From contig NZ_GG668578.1 in assembly GCF_000160755.1 (NCBI RefSeq), positions 598,457 to 655,425 on the forward strand: 56,969 nt of DNA, read 5' to 3'. The notes beneath the pieces were generated by a model that saw only the letters and a list, made by a program, of their open reading frames with translations, made no database searches and was not told the origin of the DNA. This DNA is from Proteus mirabilis ATCC 29906. GTDB taxonomy: Bacteria > Pseudomonadota > Gammaproteobacteria > Enterobacterales > Enterobacteriaceae. Below, piece after piece: positions 10,240-18,971 of the stretch. Every line of letters begins with the position of its first letter. Position 1 is the stretch's first letter. The position numbers were made by a program, and so were the translations under genes.

Positions 10240-10506
10240 TTACAGCTGCCCCTCTTTTTTGCGGATCAAATAACGATAAGGTGTTGCTTGCGTCTCTTGC
10301 TGTAATAGGTCATGTTCCATAAAACGACAAAAACCAGGAATATCACGCACTGTAGCCGGATCATCAGCAATCACCAACAGTGTTTCCCCCTGAGCCATAT
10401 TTCTTATGGTTTTACGCACTAACATAACAGGCTCAGGACAACGTAGTCCTAAGGTATCTAATGTTTTTGTCGCATCATCAAATTGGGCATTCATTGTATT
10501 AACCAT
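10240..10506 (-). CDS. tusA: Sulfurtransferase TusA
   Basis: The protein has 88 aa from the first ATG (84 from the second, at 10494; neither has a strong ribosome-binding site). The SirA/TusA motif [10 protein letters not shown] contains the persulfide-carrying Cys23. TusA takes sulfur from IscS and passes it to the TusBCD-TusE relay for 2-thiouridine of tRNA wobble positions. The remaining conserved blocks ([26 protein letters not shown]) match the family closely. It is divergent from yhhQ, another gene connected to wobble-base modification. Confidence 0.95.
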   Translation of the reverse strand: MVNTMNAQFDDATKTLDTLGLRCPEPVMLVRKTIRNMAQGETLLVIADDPATVRDIPGFCRFMEHDLLQQETQATPYRYLIRKKEGQL

Positions 10507-10598
10507 TTTTTCGCACTAACAGATAGCACTATTATATCTCGCTTTGCCTCGCACATCACGGCACATTCATCAACTTCACGTTGAGTTATCGCCGATCT

Positions 10599-10627
10599 TT
10601 GCTTTTGTTGCGCAACAAGAGTATGAT
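10599..10627 (+). promoter_or_regulatory. Probable sigma-70 promoter of yhhQ with a palindrome in its spacer
   Basis: The -35 TTGCTT (10599-10604), 17-bp spacer and -10 TATGAT (10622-10627) are well placed for a start near 10634, giving a leader of about 70 nt that carries the preQ1 aptamer. The spacer contains a perfect 14-bp palindrome, TTGTTGCGCAACAA (10605-10618). The palindrome is seen directly; an operator role is inference. Confidence 0.6.
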
Positions 10628-10664
10628 GCGCATCCTCTCCTGATGAGAGAAAATCATACGTTTT

Positions 10665-10696
10665 ATTGGGTTCCCTCACCCCAATCACTAAAAAGG
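10665..10696 (+). ncRNA. preQ1-I riboswitch controlling yhhQ translation
   Basis: The 32-nt element has P1 ATTGGG (10665-10670) pairing with CCCAAT (10680-10685), a C-rich loop TTCCCTCAC, and an A-rich tail ending CTAAAAAGG. It aligns position by position with the minimal preQ1-I aptamer of Thermoanaerobacter tengcongensis, including the cytosine just 5' of the P1 3' strand (10679) that reads the ligand. The final AAGG (10693-10696) is also the Shine-Dalgarno of yhhQ, 8 nt before its ATG, so pseudoknot formation between loop C residues and GG would mask it. This predicts translational shut-off by preQ1. Confidence 0.85.
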
Positions 10697-10704
10697 TACA
10701 ATTT

Positions 10705-11379
10705 ATGTATAGGTTTACCTCCCGCCAAAAAGCGGCGGCGCTATTATGGCTTTCGTTATTTCATATATTGATAATTACTTCTAGTAACTATCTTGTTCAA
10801 TTGCCTATTTCTATTTTTGGCTTCCATACCACATGGGGTGCATTTACTTTTCCATTTATTTTCTTAGCGACAGATTTAACTGTTCGTATCTATGGAGCCC
10901 CTCTGGCAAGACGCATTATTACTGCCGTTATGATACCGGCATTAGCTATTTCCTACCTAATATCAACACTCTTTTTCCAAGGAAGTTGGCAAGGTTTTGC
11001 CTCACTCAATGATTTTAATATCATGGTGGCAAGAATAGCGACAGCAAGCTTTATGGCGTATGTGTTAGGGCAAATTATGGATGTTTCTGTCTTTAATCGT
11101 TTAAGACAGCAACAAAAATGGTGGGTTGCACCAAGTGCAGCGATGTTTTTTGGTAATTTCTTAGATACTGTTGCCTTCTTTTTTATTGCCTTTTATCGCA
11201 GTACAGATGCGTTTATGGCGGCCAATTGGGTCGAAATAGCGCTTGTGGATTACACTTTTAAATTGACGATTTGTATGCTGTTTTTCTTACCGGCCTATGG
11301 CGTATTATTGAACTTTATTTTGCGCTATTTTTTTGCACAAGAAAATCAACAACAAAGCTATGCTCAAATCCGTCCTTAG
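10705..11379 (+). CDS. yhhQ: 7-cyano-7-deazaguanine/preQ precursor transporter YhhQ
   Basis: The product has 224 aa and about six transmembrane segments. It is nearly identical in pattern to E. coli YhhQ (LFHILIITSSNYLVQLPISIFGFHTTWGAF, FIFLATDLTVRIYGAPLARR, ARIATASFMAYVLGQI). YhhQ imports the queuosine precursors preQ0 and preQ1 for salvage. The ATG at 10705 is chosen over an upstream in-frame TTG at 10666 because that codon lies inside the riboswitch and the ATG follows AAGG at 8 nt. Regulation by the preQ1-I aptamer fits the substrate. Confidence 0.95.
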   Translation: MYRFTSRQKAAALLWLSLFHILIITSSNYLVQLPISIFGFHTTWGAFTFPFIFLATDLTVRIYGAPLARRIITAVMIPALAISYLISTLFFQGSWQGFASLNDFNIMVARIATASFMAYVLGQIMDVSVFNRLRQQQKWWVAPSAAMFFGNFLDTVAFFFIAFYRSTDAFMAANWVEIALVDYTFKLTICMLFFLPAYGVLLNFILRYFFAQENQQQSYAQIRP

Positions 11380-11397
11380 CTGATTGATTCCCCCAAT

Positions 11398-11427
11398 AAG
11401 GCTTTATTCTTTGCACAATAAAGCCTT
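11398..11427 (+). terminator. Hairpin after yhhQ
   Basis: A 10-bp inverted repeat, AAGGCTTTAT / ATAAAGCCTT, begins 19 nt after the yhhQ stop. The following sequence is only loosely T-rich (AGCTTACTTTTAC). The remaining 270 bp up to gldA (11428-11699) show no gene; a gldA promoter must be there but I cannot place it with confidence. Confidence 0.6.
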
Positions 11428-11699
11428 AGCTTACTTTTACCAATACCTTGATCTACCGGCAATAAATACCATTATTTAGCATAATAAGTGAAGACACCGC
11501 ACTACTATTGATAAATGATAAAGAGTAAGACTTTTATTGCCTAGCAATACAAAAATTAACCCGTTTCAATATAATATTTTTATTATCAATTAAACTATTA
11601 ATAGTATTCTGGATCATCTCAGCTTTTTTCCATCTCGGTTAAGATGATATTCCCCGCCATAAAGATTTTTTACTCTTTTGAAGATAGTAGGAGTCTATT

Positions 11700-12803
11700 A
11701 TGTTAAAAGTTATTCAATCCCCAGCGAAGTATATCCAAGGGCCTGATGCGTTATATCATATTGGGAAATATACAAAACCTTTGGGTGAGAGAGCATTGAT
11801 TATCGCTGATAAGTTTGTCATGGATCTGGCTGGCAGCATCGTCAAAGACAGCATGACACAGTATGAAGTCAATGGACACTTTGAACAGTTTCACGGTGAA
11901 TGTACACATAAAGAGATTGACCGCTTAGTTGAGATAGCCAAACAACAAGCCGCTCTTGTTATCATTGGTGTTGGGGGAGGAAAAACCCTTGATACCGCCA
12001 AAGCCGTCGCCTATAAATGCCAGTTACCTGTGGTGATCTCTCCGACTATCGCATCAACCGATGCCCCTACTAGCGCACTTTCTGTTATTTATACAGAATT
12101 AGGCGCATTTGATAGCTATCTTTTCTACCCGAAAAATCCTGATATCGTTGTTATGGATACCAATGTGATTGCCTCAGCACCACCACGTTTATTAGTGGCA
12201 GGGATGGGAGATGCCTTAGCGACCTATTTTGAAGCAAGAGCCTGTAGTCGAGCACAAAAGCAAACAATGGCTGGAGGTAAAACCACCCTTGCAGCACTGG
12301 CATTAGCAGAGCTTTGTTATCACACCCTACTTGAAGATGGCTATAAAGCCAAACTGGCCGTCAGTCGTAGTGTGTGTACTACTGCGGTTGAAAATATTAT
12401 CGAAGCAAATACCTTTTTAAGTGGTATTGGTTTTGAAAGTGCCGGATTAGCCGCCGCACATGCAATACATAATGGTTTCACTGCATTAGAAGAGTGCCAT
12501 GCAATGTATCACGGTGAAAAAGTCGCCTTTGGTACTCTAGTTCAACTAGTGCTAGAAAATAGCCCGTTAGAAGAGATCGAAGAAGTACTCGATTTCTGTG
12601 TTCAAGTTGGCTTACCTGTTACCTTAGAAGAATTAGGCGTACATGCTACAGGTGATGAATTAAATGAAAAAATCATGGCTGTCGCAGAATTAAGCTGTGC
12701 AGAAGGTGAAACAATTTACAATATGCCATTTGATGTTGATTCCGATAAAGTGTTTGCGGCGATTATGGCAGCAGACCAATTAGGGCGTGAGTGGTTATAT
12801 TAA
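11700..12803 (+). CDS. gldA: Glycerol dehydrogenase GldA
   Basis: The product is 367 aa, the usual length. It oxidises glycerol to dihydroxyacetone with NAD+, or runs in reverse, and also reduces methylglyoxal-type substrates. It is an iron-containing-alcohol-dehydrogenase-fold, zinc-dependent enzyme. Visible are the NAD-binding GVGGGKTLDTAKA, the SPTIASTDAPTSALSVIY block, and zinc ligands Asp in GMGDALATYFEA and His in AAAHAIHNGF and AMYHGEKVAFG. It stands alone in the plus direction and converges on glpABC, extending the local glycerol catabolism theme. Confidence 0.96.
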   Translation: MLKVIQSPAKYIQGPDALYHIGKYTKPLGERALIIADKFVMDLAGSIVKDSMTQYEVNGHFEQFHGECTHKEIDRLVEIAKQQAALVIIGVGGGKTLDTAKAVAYKCQLPVVISPTIASTDAPTSALSVIYTELGAFDSYLFYPKNPDIVVMDTNVIASAPPRLLVAGMGDALATYFEARACSRAQKQTMAGGKTTLAALALAELCYHTLLEDGYKAKLAVSRSVCTTAVENIIEANTFLSGIGFESAGLAAAHAIHNGFTALEECHAMYHGEKVAFGTLVQLVLENSPLEEIEEVLDFCVQVGLPVTLEELGVHATGDELNEKIMAVAELSCAEGETIYNMPFDVDSDKVFAAIMAADQLGREWLY

Positions 12804-12822
12804 GGATTAATATTAATGGCGC

Positions 12823-12847
12823 CAACAGGGTGCTCTGTACCCTGTTG
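12823..12847 (+). terminator. Hairpin after gldA
   Basis: A perfect 9-bp stem, CAACAGGGT / ACCCTGTTG, with a 7-nt loop begins 20 nt after gldA. There is no T-tract, so it may act as an RNA 3'-end stabiliser or a weak terminator. Confidence 0.5.
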
Positions 12848-12870
12848 ACTCACGATGTGATGTAAAGTAA

Positions 12871-12904
12871 TAAAAAAGGGAATAAAAGGTCAACTTTTAT
12901 TCCC
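12871..12904 (-). terminator. Rho-independent terminator of glpACB
   Basis: On the minus strand GGGAATAAAAG pairs with CTTTTATTCCC around a 5-nt loop and is followed by TTTTTTA. It lies about 55 nt after the glpC stop codon. Confidence 0.85.
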
Positions 12905-12959
12905 AAATTGCTTGTTATTGTAATCAGTGACTACATTATTGTTATCTCATTAATTTTTT

Positions 12960-14153
12960 CTACAATGCCCGAGCTAATAAGCTAATTGGGTGTTCACATT
13001 TTTTGGTTGTTGACATTTCTATTTGCCATTTACAGGTTTCGCAATCTGTAATGACTAAATCACAACCACTCTCTTCAATTTGACGGAATAATCCCGCCCC
13101 AATGCCTTGCGCAACATCGTAGTTTTCCGATTTAAAACCATAAGTACCGGCAATACCACAACATTGTGAATCTAATACAATCACTTCTACCCCAGGAATA
13201 CGTTTGATTAAATCAATGGAGTAAGCCGCCCACCCCATTTTTTCCATATGGCAAGGGGTATGATAAACCACTTTTAATGGGGTATGTTTTAATGGTAATT
13301 CACGCCCTTCTTCCAATAACCGATAAATATAACGTGTTGCTAATTCTATATTTTCCCGTACTTTTGAAGTATCAATATCTAGAATATGTTCATATTCATC
13401 ACGAATAGTGAAAGTACAAGTAGAAGATGTAGCAACAACCGGAATATTGTTCTCCACAATTTTTTCTGTCAGAGATTCAAGGTTTACGGTAGCTTGTTTT
13501 TTCGCTTGTTTCACAAAGCCGTTGGCAATTAATGCAACACCACAACATTTTTCACGTTTTAATAGTTGAACACCAATATCCATTTTATTGAATACTTTAA
13601 CTAAATCTTTCCCTAATTGAGGGTGATTATAGTTAGCATAGCAACCGTGGAAAAACGCAACCTGATCTTTAAAGCGTGCTTGCTCTTCAACCTGTTTTTT
13701 CATCCATGTTCTAAATGTACCAAAAGAGTATTTGGGTAATTCACGACGATGGTCGATTTTAAGCGCTTTATCCAAGATTTTACGTACTGGTTTTAATCCG
13801 GTAATAGTGTTAACAATCGGCGCCATTGGCGTAGAGAGCGTTCCCATTAAATCAGTATGACTTAAAATAGCATCACGAATTTTAGGTGTTTTAGGATTGT
13901 AGTTAAGTTTAGCACGGGAAATGATATCCCCTATTTTTACATCTGAAGGACATGCCACTTCACAACGTTTACAGTTAGTACAGTATTTCAGTGCTTCATC
14001 ATAAAGCATGGGATCTTTTAAGCGTAAACGCTCACCATCAGGGCCTGCTTGTTTAGGTCCAGGATAGAGTGGATTGACCTTTGCCACAGGACAATAGGTC
14101 GTACAAACTGTACATTTAATGCAACTTTCAAAACTGGTATCTTGTAAACTCAT
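12960..14153 (-). CDS. glpC: Anaerobic glycerol-3-phosphate dehydrogenase subunit C
   Basis: The protein has 397 aa. The N-terminus has two [4Fe-4S] ferredoxin motifs, CIKCTVCTTYCP and CTNCKRCEVACP. The rest has two CCG domains (FHGCYANYNHPQLG...REKCCGVAL and VVYHTPCHMEKMG...SQCCGIAGTYG), as in heterodisulfide reductase-like electron carriers. GlpC links the GlpAB dehydrogenase to the membrane quinone pool. Its ATG overlaps the glpB stop in an ATGA arrangement, which indicates translational coupling. It is the last gene of glpACB. Confidence 0.96.
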   Translation of the reverse strand: MSLQDTSFESCIKCTVCTTYCPVAKVNPLYPGPKQAGPDGERLRLKDPMLYDEALKYCTNCKRCEVACPSDVKIGDIISRAKLNYNPKTPKIRDAILSHTDLMGTLSTPMAPIVNTITGLKPVRKILDKALKIDHRRELPKYSFGTFRTWMKKQVEEQARFKDQVAFFHGCYANYNHPQLGKDLVKVFNKMDIGVQLLKREKCCGVALIANGFVKQAKKQATVNLESLTEKIVENNIPVVATSSTCTFTIRDEYEHILDIDTSKVRENIELATRYIYRLLEEGRELPLKHTPLKVVYHTPCHMEKMGWAAYSIDLIKRIPGVEVIVLDSQCCGIAGTYGFKSENYDVAQGIGAGLFRQIEESGCDLVITDCETCKWQIEMSTTKKCEHPISLLARAL

Positions 14154-15457
14154 AGTATTGCCTCCACAGCCGCAGATGTGGTGTGCTGCGATTTATCACT
14201 CTGTAATATTTGTTGAGCTGCATAGAGTGCACTTATCATGGAGACACCTGCACCACAGCCTTCATTTAGAGGATCAAAACCACCTAAAAGCGCCCCCACC
14301 GCATAGACATTGTCTAACGCTTCACCATATTTTAACGGTCTTAATTGACTATCTGTATTAACACCAAATCGCATATAAGGCTGTTTGGCAAACACATTGA
14401 CTTGTGTCCACTCATTACGCGGTAAGCTTTCTAACAAATCTAATTCCATTAATGGCTCGTAAATACGATCAAATTCCGCAATTAAGCCATTATTGAAAAA
14501 ACTGCCTGTGGCTAATACGACATGCTCGCTACGGATAGGGATATCAGTATGATTACGGGTATGAATACCGACAACCTTATTACCGACTAAATCGGCTTCT
14601 TCTGCGCGATCACCCGGCATGATCAAACCACCTGCTTGTTGAAAACGCAGTTTTAGTGCCTGATGTAGGCGAATACCTAATAATGAAGGCGGTAATGTCG
14701 GTAATAGACAAATTGGTTTACCCACACACTCTTGTAATAAATTAACTGGCGCTTCTTCATCTAGCCCGATACATGCAGGTAGTACAATCGCCTCAACACT
14801 ATTATCTATGTGTTTAATTAATTCTTCTGCTAATGCTTGCGTGTTTTCAGGCTTATCTAAATAGCGCGCAATATTAATTGCTCTAAATTCACTTGGATTA
14901 TCACGTAGTCTATCCAATAAAGGTAAATGAATGTGATAAGGAATGGCCTCAATACCTTGTTCATTTAAAGTACTACTTGCAAACTGAGGTTGAAAATCCA
15001 AGAATCCCTCAATCCCCACCACCGCTATTTTTTTCCATGGGAATGGTTGATTAACGCTATAAGTCGGCACGCGCTGTGGGCTCATCCAACTCATGCGAGA
15101 ACGTCCAACCGGGGTAATACGGTAATGGTTTTCATCACCGTTACCTTTATAGTCTAAATTTCTCGTTGTTGATAACAGCGTTTGCGCTTGCTCTATCAAT
15201 TGAGTGACATTTGCTTCACCAATACGACTATATGGGTGCTCTGGTGCTTGTTGTGCCAGTGTTGATAACGCTTGTTTCGGATGAGAAACTGGCGTGCCAT
15301 CAGGAAGATGCGTTAATAAATCCAGTGATCCAGATGAAAAATGTAACGCACTTTGTCCATTACTGATAATGGCGCAAGATTTGCCCGCTTCAGCAAGGCG
15401 GATCCCCGCAGTCAGTCCCGCTAATCCGCTTCCTATAATGATAACGTCAAATTTCAT
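14150..15457 (-). CDS. glpB: Anaerobic glycerol-3-phosphate dehydrogenase subunit B
   Basis: The protein has 435 aa. The N-terminal dinucleotide-binding motif VIIIGSGLAGLTAGIRLAEAGK and the family block QSALHFSSGSLDLLTHLP are visible, as is the C-terminal GALLGGFDPLNEGCGAGVS. GlpB is the subunit that, with GlpA, forms the catalytic dimer. Of the tandem ATGATG the second (15457) is chosen because it gives MKFDVI, like E. coli MRFDTV, and lies 6 nt after GGAGG. An ATG further upstream would extend it inside glpA without need. It overlaps the glpA end by 11 nt. Confidence 0.94.
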   Translation of the reverse strand: MKFDVIIIGSGLAGLTAGIRLAEAGKSCAIISNGQSALHFSSGSLDLLTHLPDGTPVSHPKQALSTLAQQAPEHPYSRIGEANVTQLIEQAQTLLSTTRNLDYKGNGDENHYRITPVGRSRMSWMSPQRVPTYSVNQPFPWKKIAVVGIEGFLDFQPQFASSTLNEQGIEAIPYHIHLPLLDRLRDNPSEFRAINIARYLDKPENTQALAEELIKHIDNSVEAIVLPACIGLDEEAPVNLLQECVGKPICLLPTLPPSLLGIRLHQALKLRFQQAGGLIMPGDRAEEADLVGNKVVGIHTRNHTDIPIRSEHVVLATGSFFNNGLIAEFDRIYEPLMELDLLESLPRNEWTQVNVFAKQPYMRFGVNTDSQLRPLKYGEALDNVYAVGALLGGFDPLNEGCGAGVSMISALYAAQQILQSDKSQHTTSAAVEAIL

Positions 15458-17105
15458 CATCGGCCTCCACTGAAGCTGTTTTATCAATCATATCGGCATC
15501 TAAGCCACATAAACCTTGGTACACCCAACTGGTAAACTCACTTTCACGTAACGCATTACCCCATGCGATAGGACGAATACCTTTCCAACGTTCATTTAGA
15601 AAATGGGCAAGTTGTTGTTCGGAGCCATGAGGCGTTGTGACTTGTAAACGATTTAATAATCCTGCTGCGCGACAAGCACATAACTCACCTTGGCAAGTTC
15701 CCATTCCCACACGAGTACGACGGCGTAAATCAAGCAAATTATTCACGGTTAAAGAATTCACTGCATAACGAACTTCACCGGCCGTGACCGCTTCACATTC
15801 ACACACTAAGCTTTTATCAATACGCTCATTACTCAATAGTTTATTGGCTAAATCGCCATGGCGATAAACCGCTGAGCCTCGAATTGGCGCCGGTAACGAC
15901 ACCACACTACGCAATGCTTGCTCTGCCGATTGGCGAGAGCCAGGCAGTGGCTCTTCAGCCGTGGTACATTTTGCTGAAATATTTAATTTCTCACAGATCT
16001 TGTTTGTGGCCCATTCAGCCATTAATCGGTAAGTCATTAATTTACCACCGGTTATGGTGATAAAGCCCTCGAGTCCATCCCGTTGTGCATGGTCAAGTAA
16101 TACAATACCGCGGCTCACATTACGACCAGAAGGATCATCGTCGCTAGCCACTAAAGGACGTACACCGGCATAAGCACGTAAAATACGAGTTTGAGCCAGT
16201 TTAGGTGCCAGCATTGAACCTTCACGGATCAGGATATCAACCTCTTCAGGGGTGACATACATATTGTCGATTTCATCATAAGGAACGCGAGTTGAGGTGG
16301 TTCCTATTAATGAGATGGTATCGCCAGGCACTAAAATATCGGCATCCGCAGGCTTACGACAGCGGTTGATCACCATATTATTAATACGGTGTCCTAAAAT
16401 CAGTAATGCCCCTTTTGCTGGGAACATGCGGACTTTTAAATCACCATATTCTGCAATTTTTTGTCCCCATATTCCTCCGGCATTGGCCACTATTTGTGCG
16501 CGGATCTCATACATATTTTTAGATTGATGATCATAAACACGTACACCTTTCACACGGTCGCCTTCACGGATCAAGCCCATCACTTCATGATAAGTGAGTA
16601 CTTGCGCGCCATGTTCACGTGCATCTAACATATTGGCCGCCGTTAAGCGGAAAGGATCAACCGTACCATCAGGTACTTTAACCGCACCAATAAGATTAGG
16701 ATTCACCGAAGGCTCTAATCGAATAGCTTCTTCAGGTGAAATGGCTTGAGCATCAATACCTGCCGCTTGGCAAGATTGAATAAAGGTTTGTTGGAATTCT
16801 AACGAATCTTCAGGGAGAGTAATAAAAAGGCCATCCGTTTTTTCAACACAATGACGAGCGACCCGTTTTAAGATCATGTTTTCTTCTATACACTCACGCG
16901 CTGATTCCGGATCGGTCACTGCATAGCGTGCGCCACTATGTAATAAACCATGGTTTCGACCGGTTGCACCGGTTGCGATATCGTGTCTTTCCAGTAGGAT
17001 ACAGCGTAATCCACGACGAGCACAGTCTCTTGCCATGCCTGCCCCCGTAGCTCCACCGCCGATAATAATGACATCTGTTTCTGTCACTGGTGAACCGCTC
17101 ATCAT
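15447..17105 (-). CDS. glpA: Anaerobic glycerol-3-phosphate dehydrogenase subunit A
   Basis: The product is 552 aa. It has the FAD-binding DVIIIGGGATGAGMARDCARRG at the N-terminus, an ERHDIATGATGRNHGLLHSGARYAV block, and a C-terminal iron-sulfur region with Cys-rich CECEAVTAGE and GMGTCQGELCACR (BFD-like). It oxidises sn-glycerol-3-phosphate to DHAP under anaerobic conditions and passes electrons through GlpC to menaquinone, for use by fumarate or nitrate reductase, both encoded in this window. It is the first gene of glpACB and is divergent from glpT over a 380-bp control region. Confidence 0.97.
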   Translation of the reverse strand: MMSGSPVTETDVIIIGGGATGAGMARDCARRGLRCILLERHDIATGATGRNHGLLHSGARYAVTDPESARECIEENMILKRVARHCVEKTDGLFITLPEDSLEFQQTFIQSCQAAGIDAQAISPEEAIRLEPSVNPNLIGAVKVPDGTVDPFRLTAANMLDAREHGAQVLTYHEVMGLIREGDRVKGVRVYDHQSKNMYEIRAQIVANAGGIWGQKIAEYGDLKVRMFPAKGALLILGHRINNMVINRCRKPADADILVPGDTISLIGTTSTRVPYDEIDNMYVTPEEVDILIREGSMLAPKLAQTRILRAYAGVRPLVASDDDPSGRNVSRGIVLLDHAQRDGLEGFITITGGKLMTYRLMAEWATNKICEKLNISAKCTTAEEPLPGSRQSAEQALRSVVSLPAPIRGSAVYRHGDLANKLLSNERIDKSLVCECEAVTAGEVRYAVNSLTVNNLLDLRRRTRVGMGTCQGELCACRAAGLLNRLQVTTPHGSEQQLAHFLNERWKGIRPIAWGNALRESEFTSWVYQGLCGLDADMIDKTASVEADDEI

Positions 17106-17193
17106 AGAGATGCCCTCTCACATTACATTCAGCAAACGCTTAATTATTCTTTAACGTTAATTATAGTGTATAAGATACACAAAAAATGTGGTT

Positions 17194-17213
17194 AATGTTT
17201 GATAATGAGCAAA
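17194..17213. promoter_or_regulatory. Candidate FNR box overlapping a candidate GlpR operator (glpA side)
   Basis: TTGATAATGAGCAA at 17199-17212 matches 9 of the 10 defined bases of the FNR consensus (TTGAT-N4-ATCAA). The same stretch, read as AATGTTTGAT plus AATGAGCAAA (17194-17213), matches the GlpR consensus at 16 of 20 positions by my count. Both assignments come from pattern matching by eye. A minus-strand TATAAT at 17165-17160 could be the glpA -10. Anaerobic FNR activation of glpACB is established in E. coli. Confidence 0.5.
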
Positions 17214-17256
17214 AACGAAAGAGAAACGCTCATGAGTGAAAAATTAAAACGACATA

Positions 17257-17272
17257 TGTGATACTAATCACA
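17257..17272. promoter_or_regulatory. CRP binding site in the glpA-glpT control region
   Basis: TGTGATACTAATCACA is a perfect TGTGA-N6-TCACA dyad with AT-rich flanks. It lies centrally between divergent glpA and glpT and could serve either promoter. Catabolite control of the glp regulon by CRP is well established. Confidence 0.8.
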
Positions 17273-17391
17273 AATTATTTACCAGAAAGTGTTTCATAAA
17301 GTTAACATATCACTCAAAATTACACATCTTGAAAAATTATTCGACAACTGAGTATTACTTCACAGTAAATTTGCTTCAACAAGTTTACTAT

Positions 17392-17411
17392 TACGTTCGT
17401 TAAAGAAAATT
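17392..17411. promoter_or_regulatory. Candidate GlpR operator (glpT side)
   Basis: TACGTTCGTT followed by AAAGAAAATT matches 16 of 20 positions of the GlpR consensus (WATGTTCGWT-AWCGAACATW). A further half-site, GTTGTTCGTT, is at 17425-17434, closer to glpT. Glycerol-3-phosphate would release GlpR. Confidence 0.55.
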
Positions 17412-17485
17412 TTTTGATTACTTTGTTGTTCGTTTTGTCATTGTTTAATATCAACATATTAAAATAAAAGCCATCGGAGGCTAAT

Positions 17486-18838
17486 ATGTTAAGTCTGTTT
17501 AGACCTGCGCCACATAAAGCGCGTCTGCCAAAGGAACAGATAGATCCTGTCTATCGCCGTTTACGTTGGCAAATCTTTATGGGGATTTTCTTTGGTTACG
17601 CTGCTTATTATTTAGTAAGGAAAAACTTCGCTTTAGCAATGCCTTACCTCGTAGAAGAGGGATTCTCTAAAGGGGATCTGGGTTTTGCTTTATCAGGGAT
17701 CTCGATTGCTTACGGTTTCTCTAAGTTTATCATGGGGTCATTCTCTGACCGTGCTAACCCGCGTTACTTCTTACCCGCAGGTCTTATTCTTGCATCCATT
17801 GTGATGTTAATTATGGGCTTTGTGCCATGGGCAACTTCGAGCATTATGATCATGTTCGTGCTGTTGTTCCTGTGTGGTTGGTTCCAAGGTATGGGTTGGC
17901 CTCCTTGTGGACGTACCATGGTTCACTGGTGGTCACAAAAAGAGCGTGGCGGTATCGTCTCTATTTGGAACTGTGCTCATAACGTCGGTGGTGGTTTACC
18001 GCCATTGCTGTTCCTGTTAGGTATGGCATGGTTTAACGACTGGAAAGCAGCATTATATATGCCAGCATTCGCGGCTATTTTAGTAGCGATGATTGCGTTT
18101 GCATTAATGCGCGATACACCACAATCTTGTGGTCTACCTCCTATCGAAGAATATAAAAACGATTATCCACCTGATTATAAAGAAACAGACGAACAAGAAC
18201 TGACAGCAAAAGAAATCTTTATGAAGTATGTTTTCCCTAACAAACTTCTGTGGATGATTGCAATTGCTAACGTATTTGTTTACTTACTTCGTTACGGCGT
18301 ATTGGACTGGTCTCCGACTTATCTTCGCGAAGTCAAAGATTTCGCCATGGATAAATCCTCATGGGCATACTTCTTATATGAATACGCAGGTATTCCAGGC
18401 ACACTGCTGTGTGGTTGGATGTCAGATAAAGTGTTCAAAGGTAACCGTGGTGCAACTGGGGTATTCTTTATGACCTTAGTAACCATTGCCACTATCGTAT
18501 TCTGGATGAACCCAGCAGGTAACCCGAATATTGATATGGCATGTATGTTAATCATTGGTTTCTTAATCTATGGTCCTGTTATGCTAATTGGTCTGCACGC
18601 CCTTGAATTAGCGCCGAAAAAAGCTGCGGGTACCGCAGCAGGCTTCACCGGTCTATTCGGTTACTTAGGGGGTTCTGTTGCGGCAAGTGCTATCGTAGGT
18701 TATACCGTTGACTACTTCGGTTGGGACGGTGGCTTTATGGTCATGATCGGCGGTAGTGTATTATCTGTTGTGTTATTACTTATCGTGATGATAAATGAAA
18801 CCAAACACAAACGTGAAATGTCACAGAAGTATGAATAA
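17486..18838 (+). CDS. glpT: Glycerol-3-phosphate/phosphate antiporter GlpT
   Basis: The product is 450 aa, an MFS organophosphate:phosphate antiporter of the inner membrane with 12 predicted transmembrane segments and a central cytoplasmic loop (about residues 215-250). Family signatures include [23 protein letters not shown] and [15 protein letters not shown], with Arg residues in the two substrate-binding helices. It imports G3P for GlpABC. The start follows CGGAGG. A terminator separates glpT from glpQ, so glpQ expression may partly depend on read-through. Confidence 0.97.
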   Translation: MLSLFRPAPHKARLPKEQIDPVYRRLRWQIFMGIFFGYAAYYLVRKNFALAMPYLVEEGFSKGDLGFALSGISIAYGFSKFIMGSFSDRANPRYFLPAGLILASIVMLIMGFVPWATSSIMIMFVLLFLCGWFQGMGWPPCGRTMVHWWSQKERGGIVSIWNCAHNVGGGLPPLLFLLGMAWFNDWKAALYMPAFAAILVAMIAFALMRDTPQSCGLPPIEEYKNDYPPDYKETDEQELTAKEIFMKYVFPNKLLWMIAIANVFVYLLRYGVLDWSPTYLREVKDFAMDKSSWAYFLYEYAGIPGTLLCGWMSDKVFKGNRGATGVFFMTLVTIATIVFWMNPAGNPNIDMACMLIIGFLIYGPVMLIGLHALELAPKKAAGTAAGFTGLFGYLGGSVAASAIVGYTVDYFGWDGGFMVMIGGSVLSVVLLLIVMINETKHKREMSQKYE

Positions 18839-18888
18839 TCATTAACTGATTATTTATGAAATTGATTAAATCTCATCTCTAAAAATCA

Positions 18889-18919
18889 AGCCACATCAAC
18901 TTTCTGATGTGGCTTTTTT
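18889..18919 (+). terminator. Terminator between glpT and glpQ
   Basis: Perfect 10-bp stem AGCCACATCA / TGATGTGGCT with a 6-nt loop, followed by a T-run ending in TTTTTA. It is strong in form although glpTQ is normally one operon, so partial termination is likely. Confidence 0.85.
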
Positions 18920-18971
18920 ATTGCCAACTGTACATAGCTTTATTGTACGAAAATGAAAATGGAGCAACTTT

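Noticed and set aside
10621-10659. Long hairpin GTATGAT...ATCATAC upstream of the preQ1 aptamer
   Set aside because: Its left arm overlaps the proposed -10 element and so is probably not transcribed; only an inner CTCTC/GAGAG stem could exist in the RNA. Not called as a feature.
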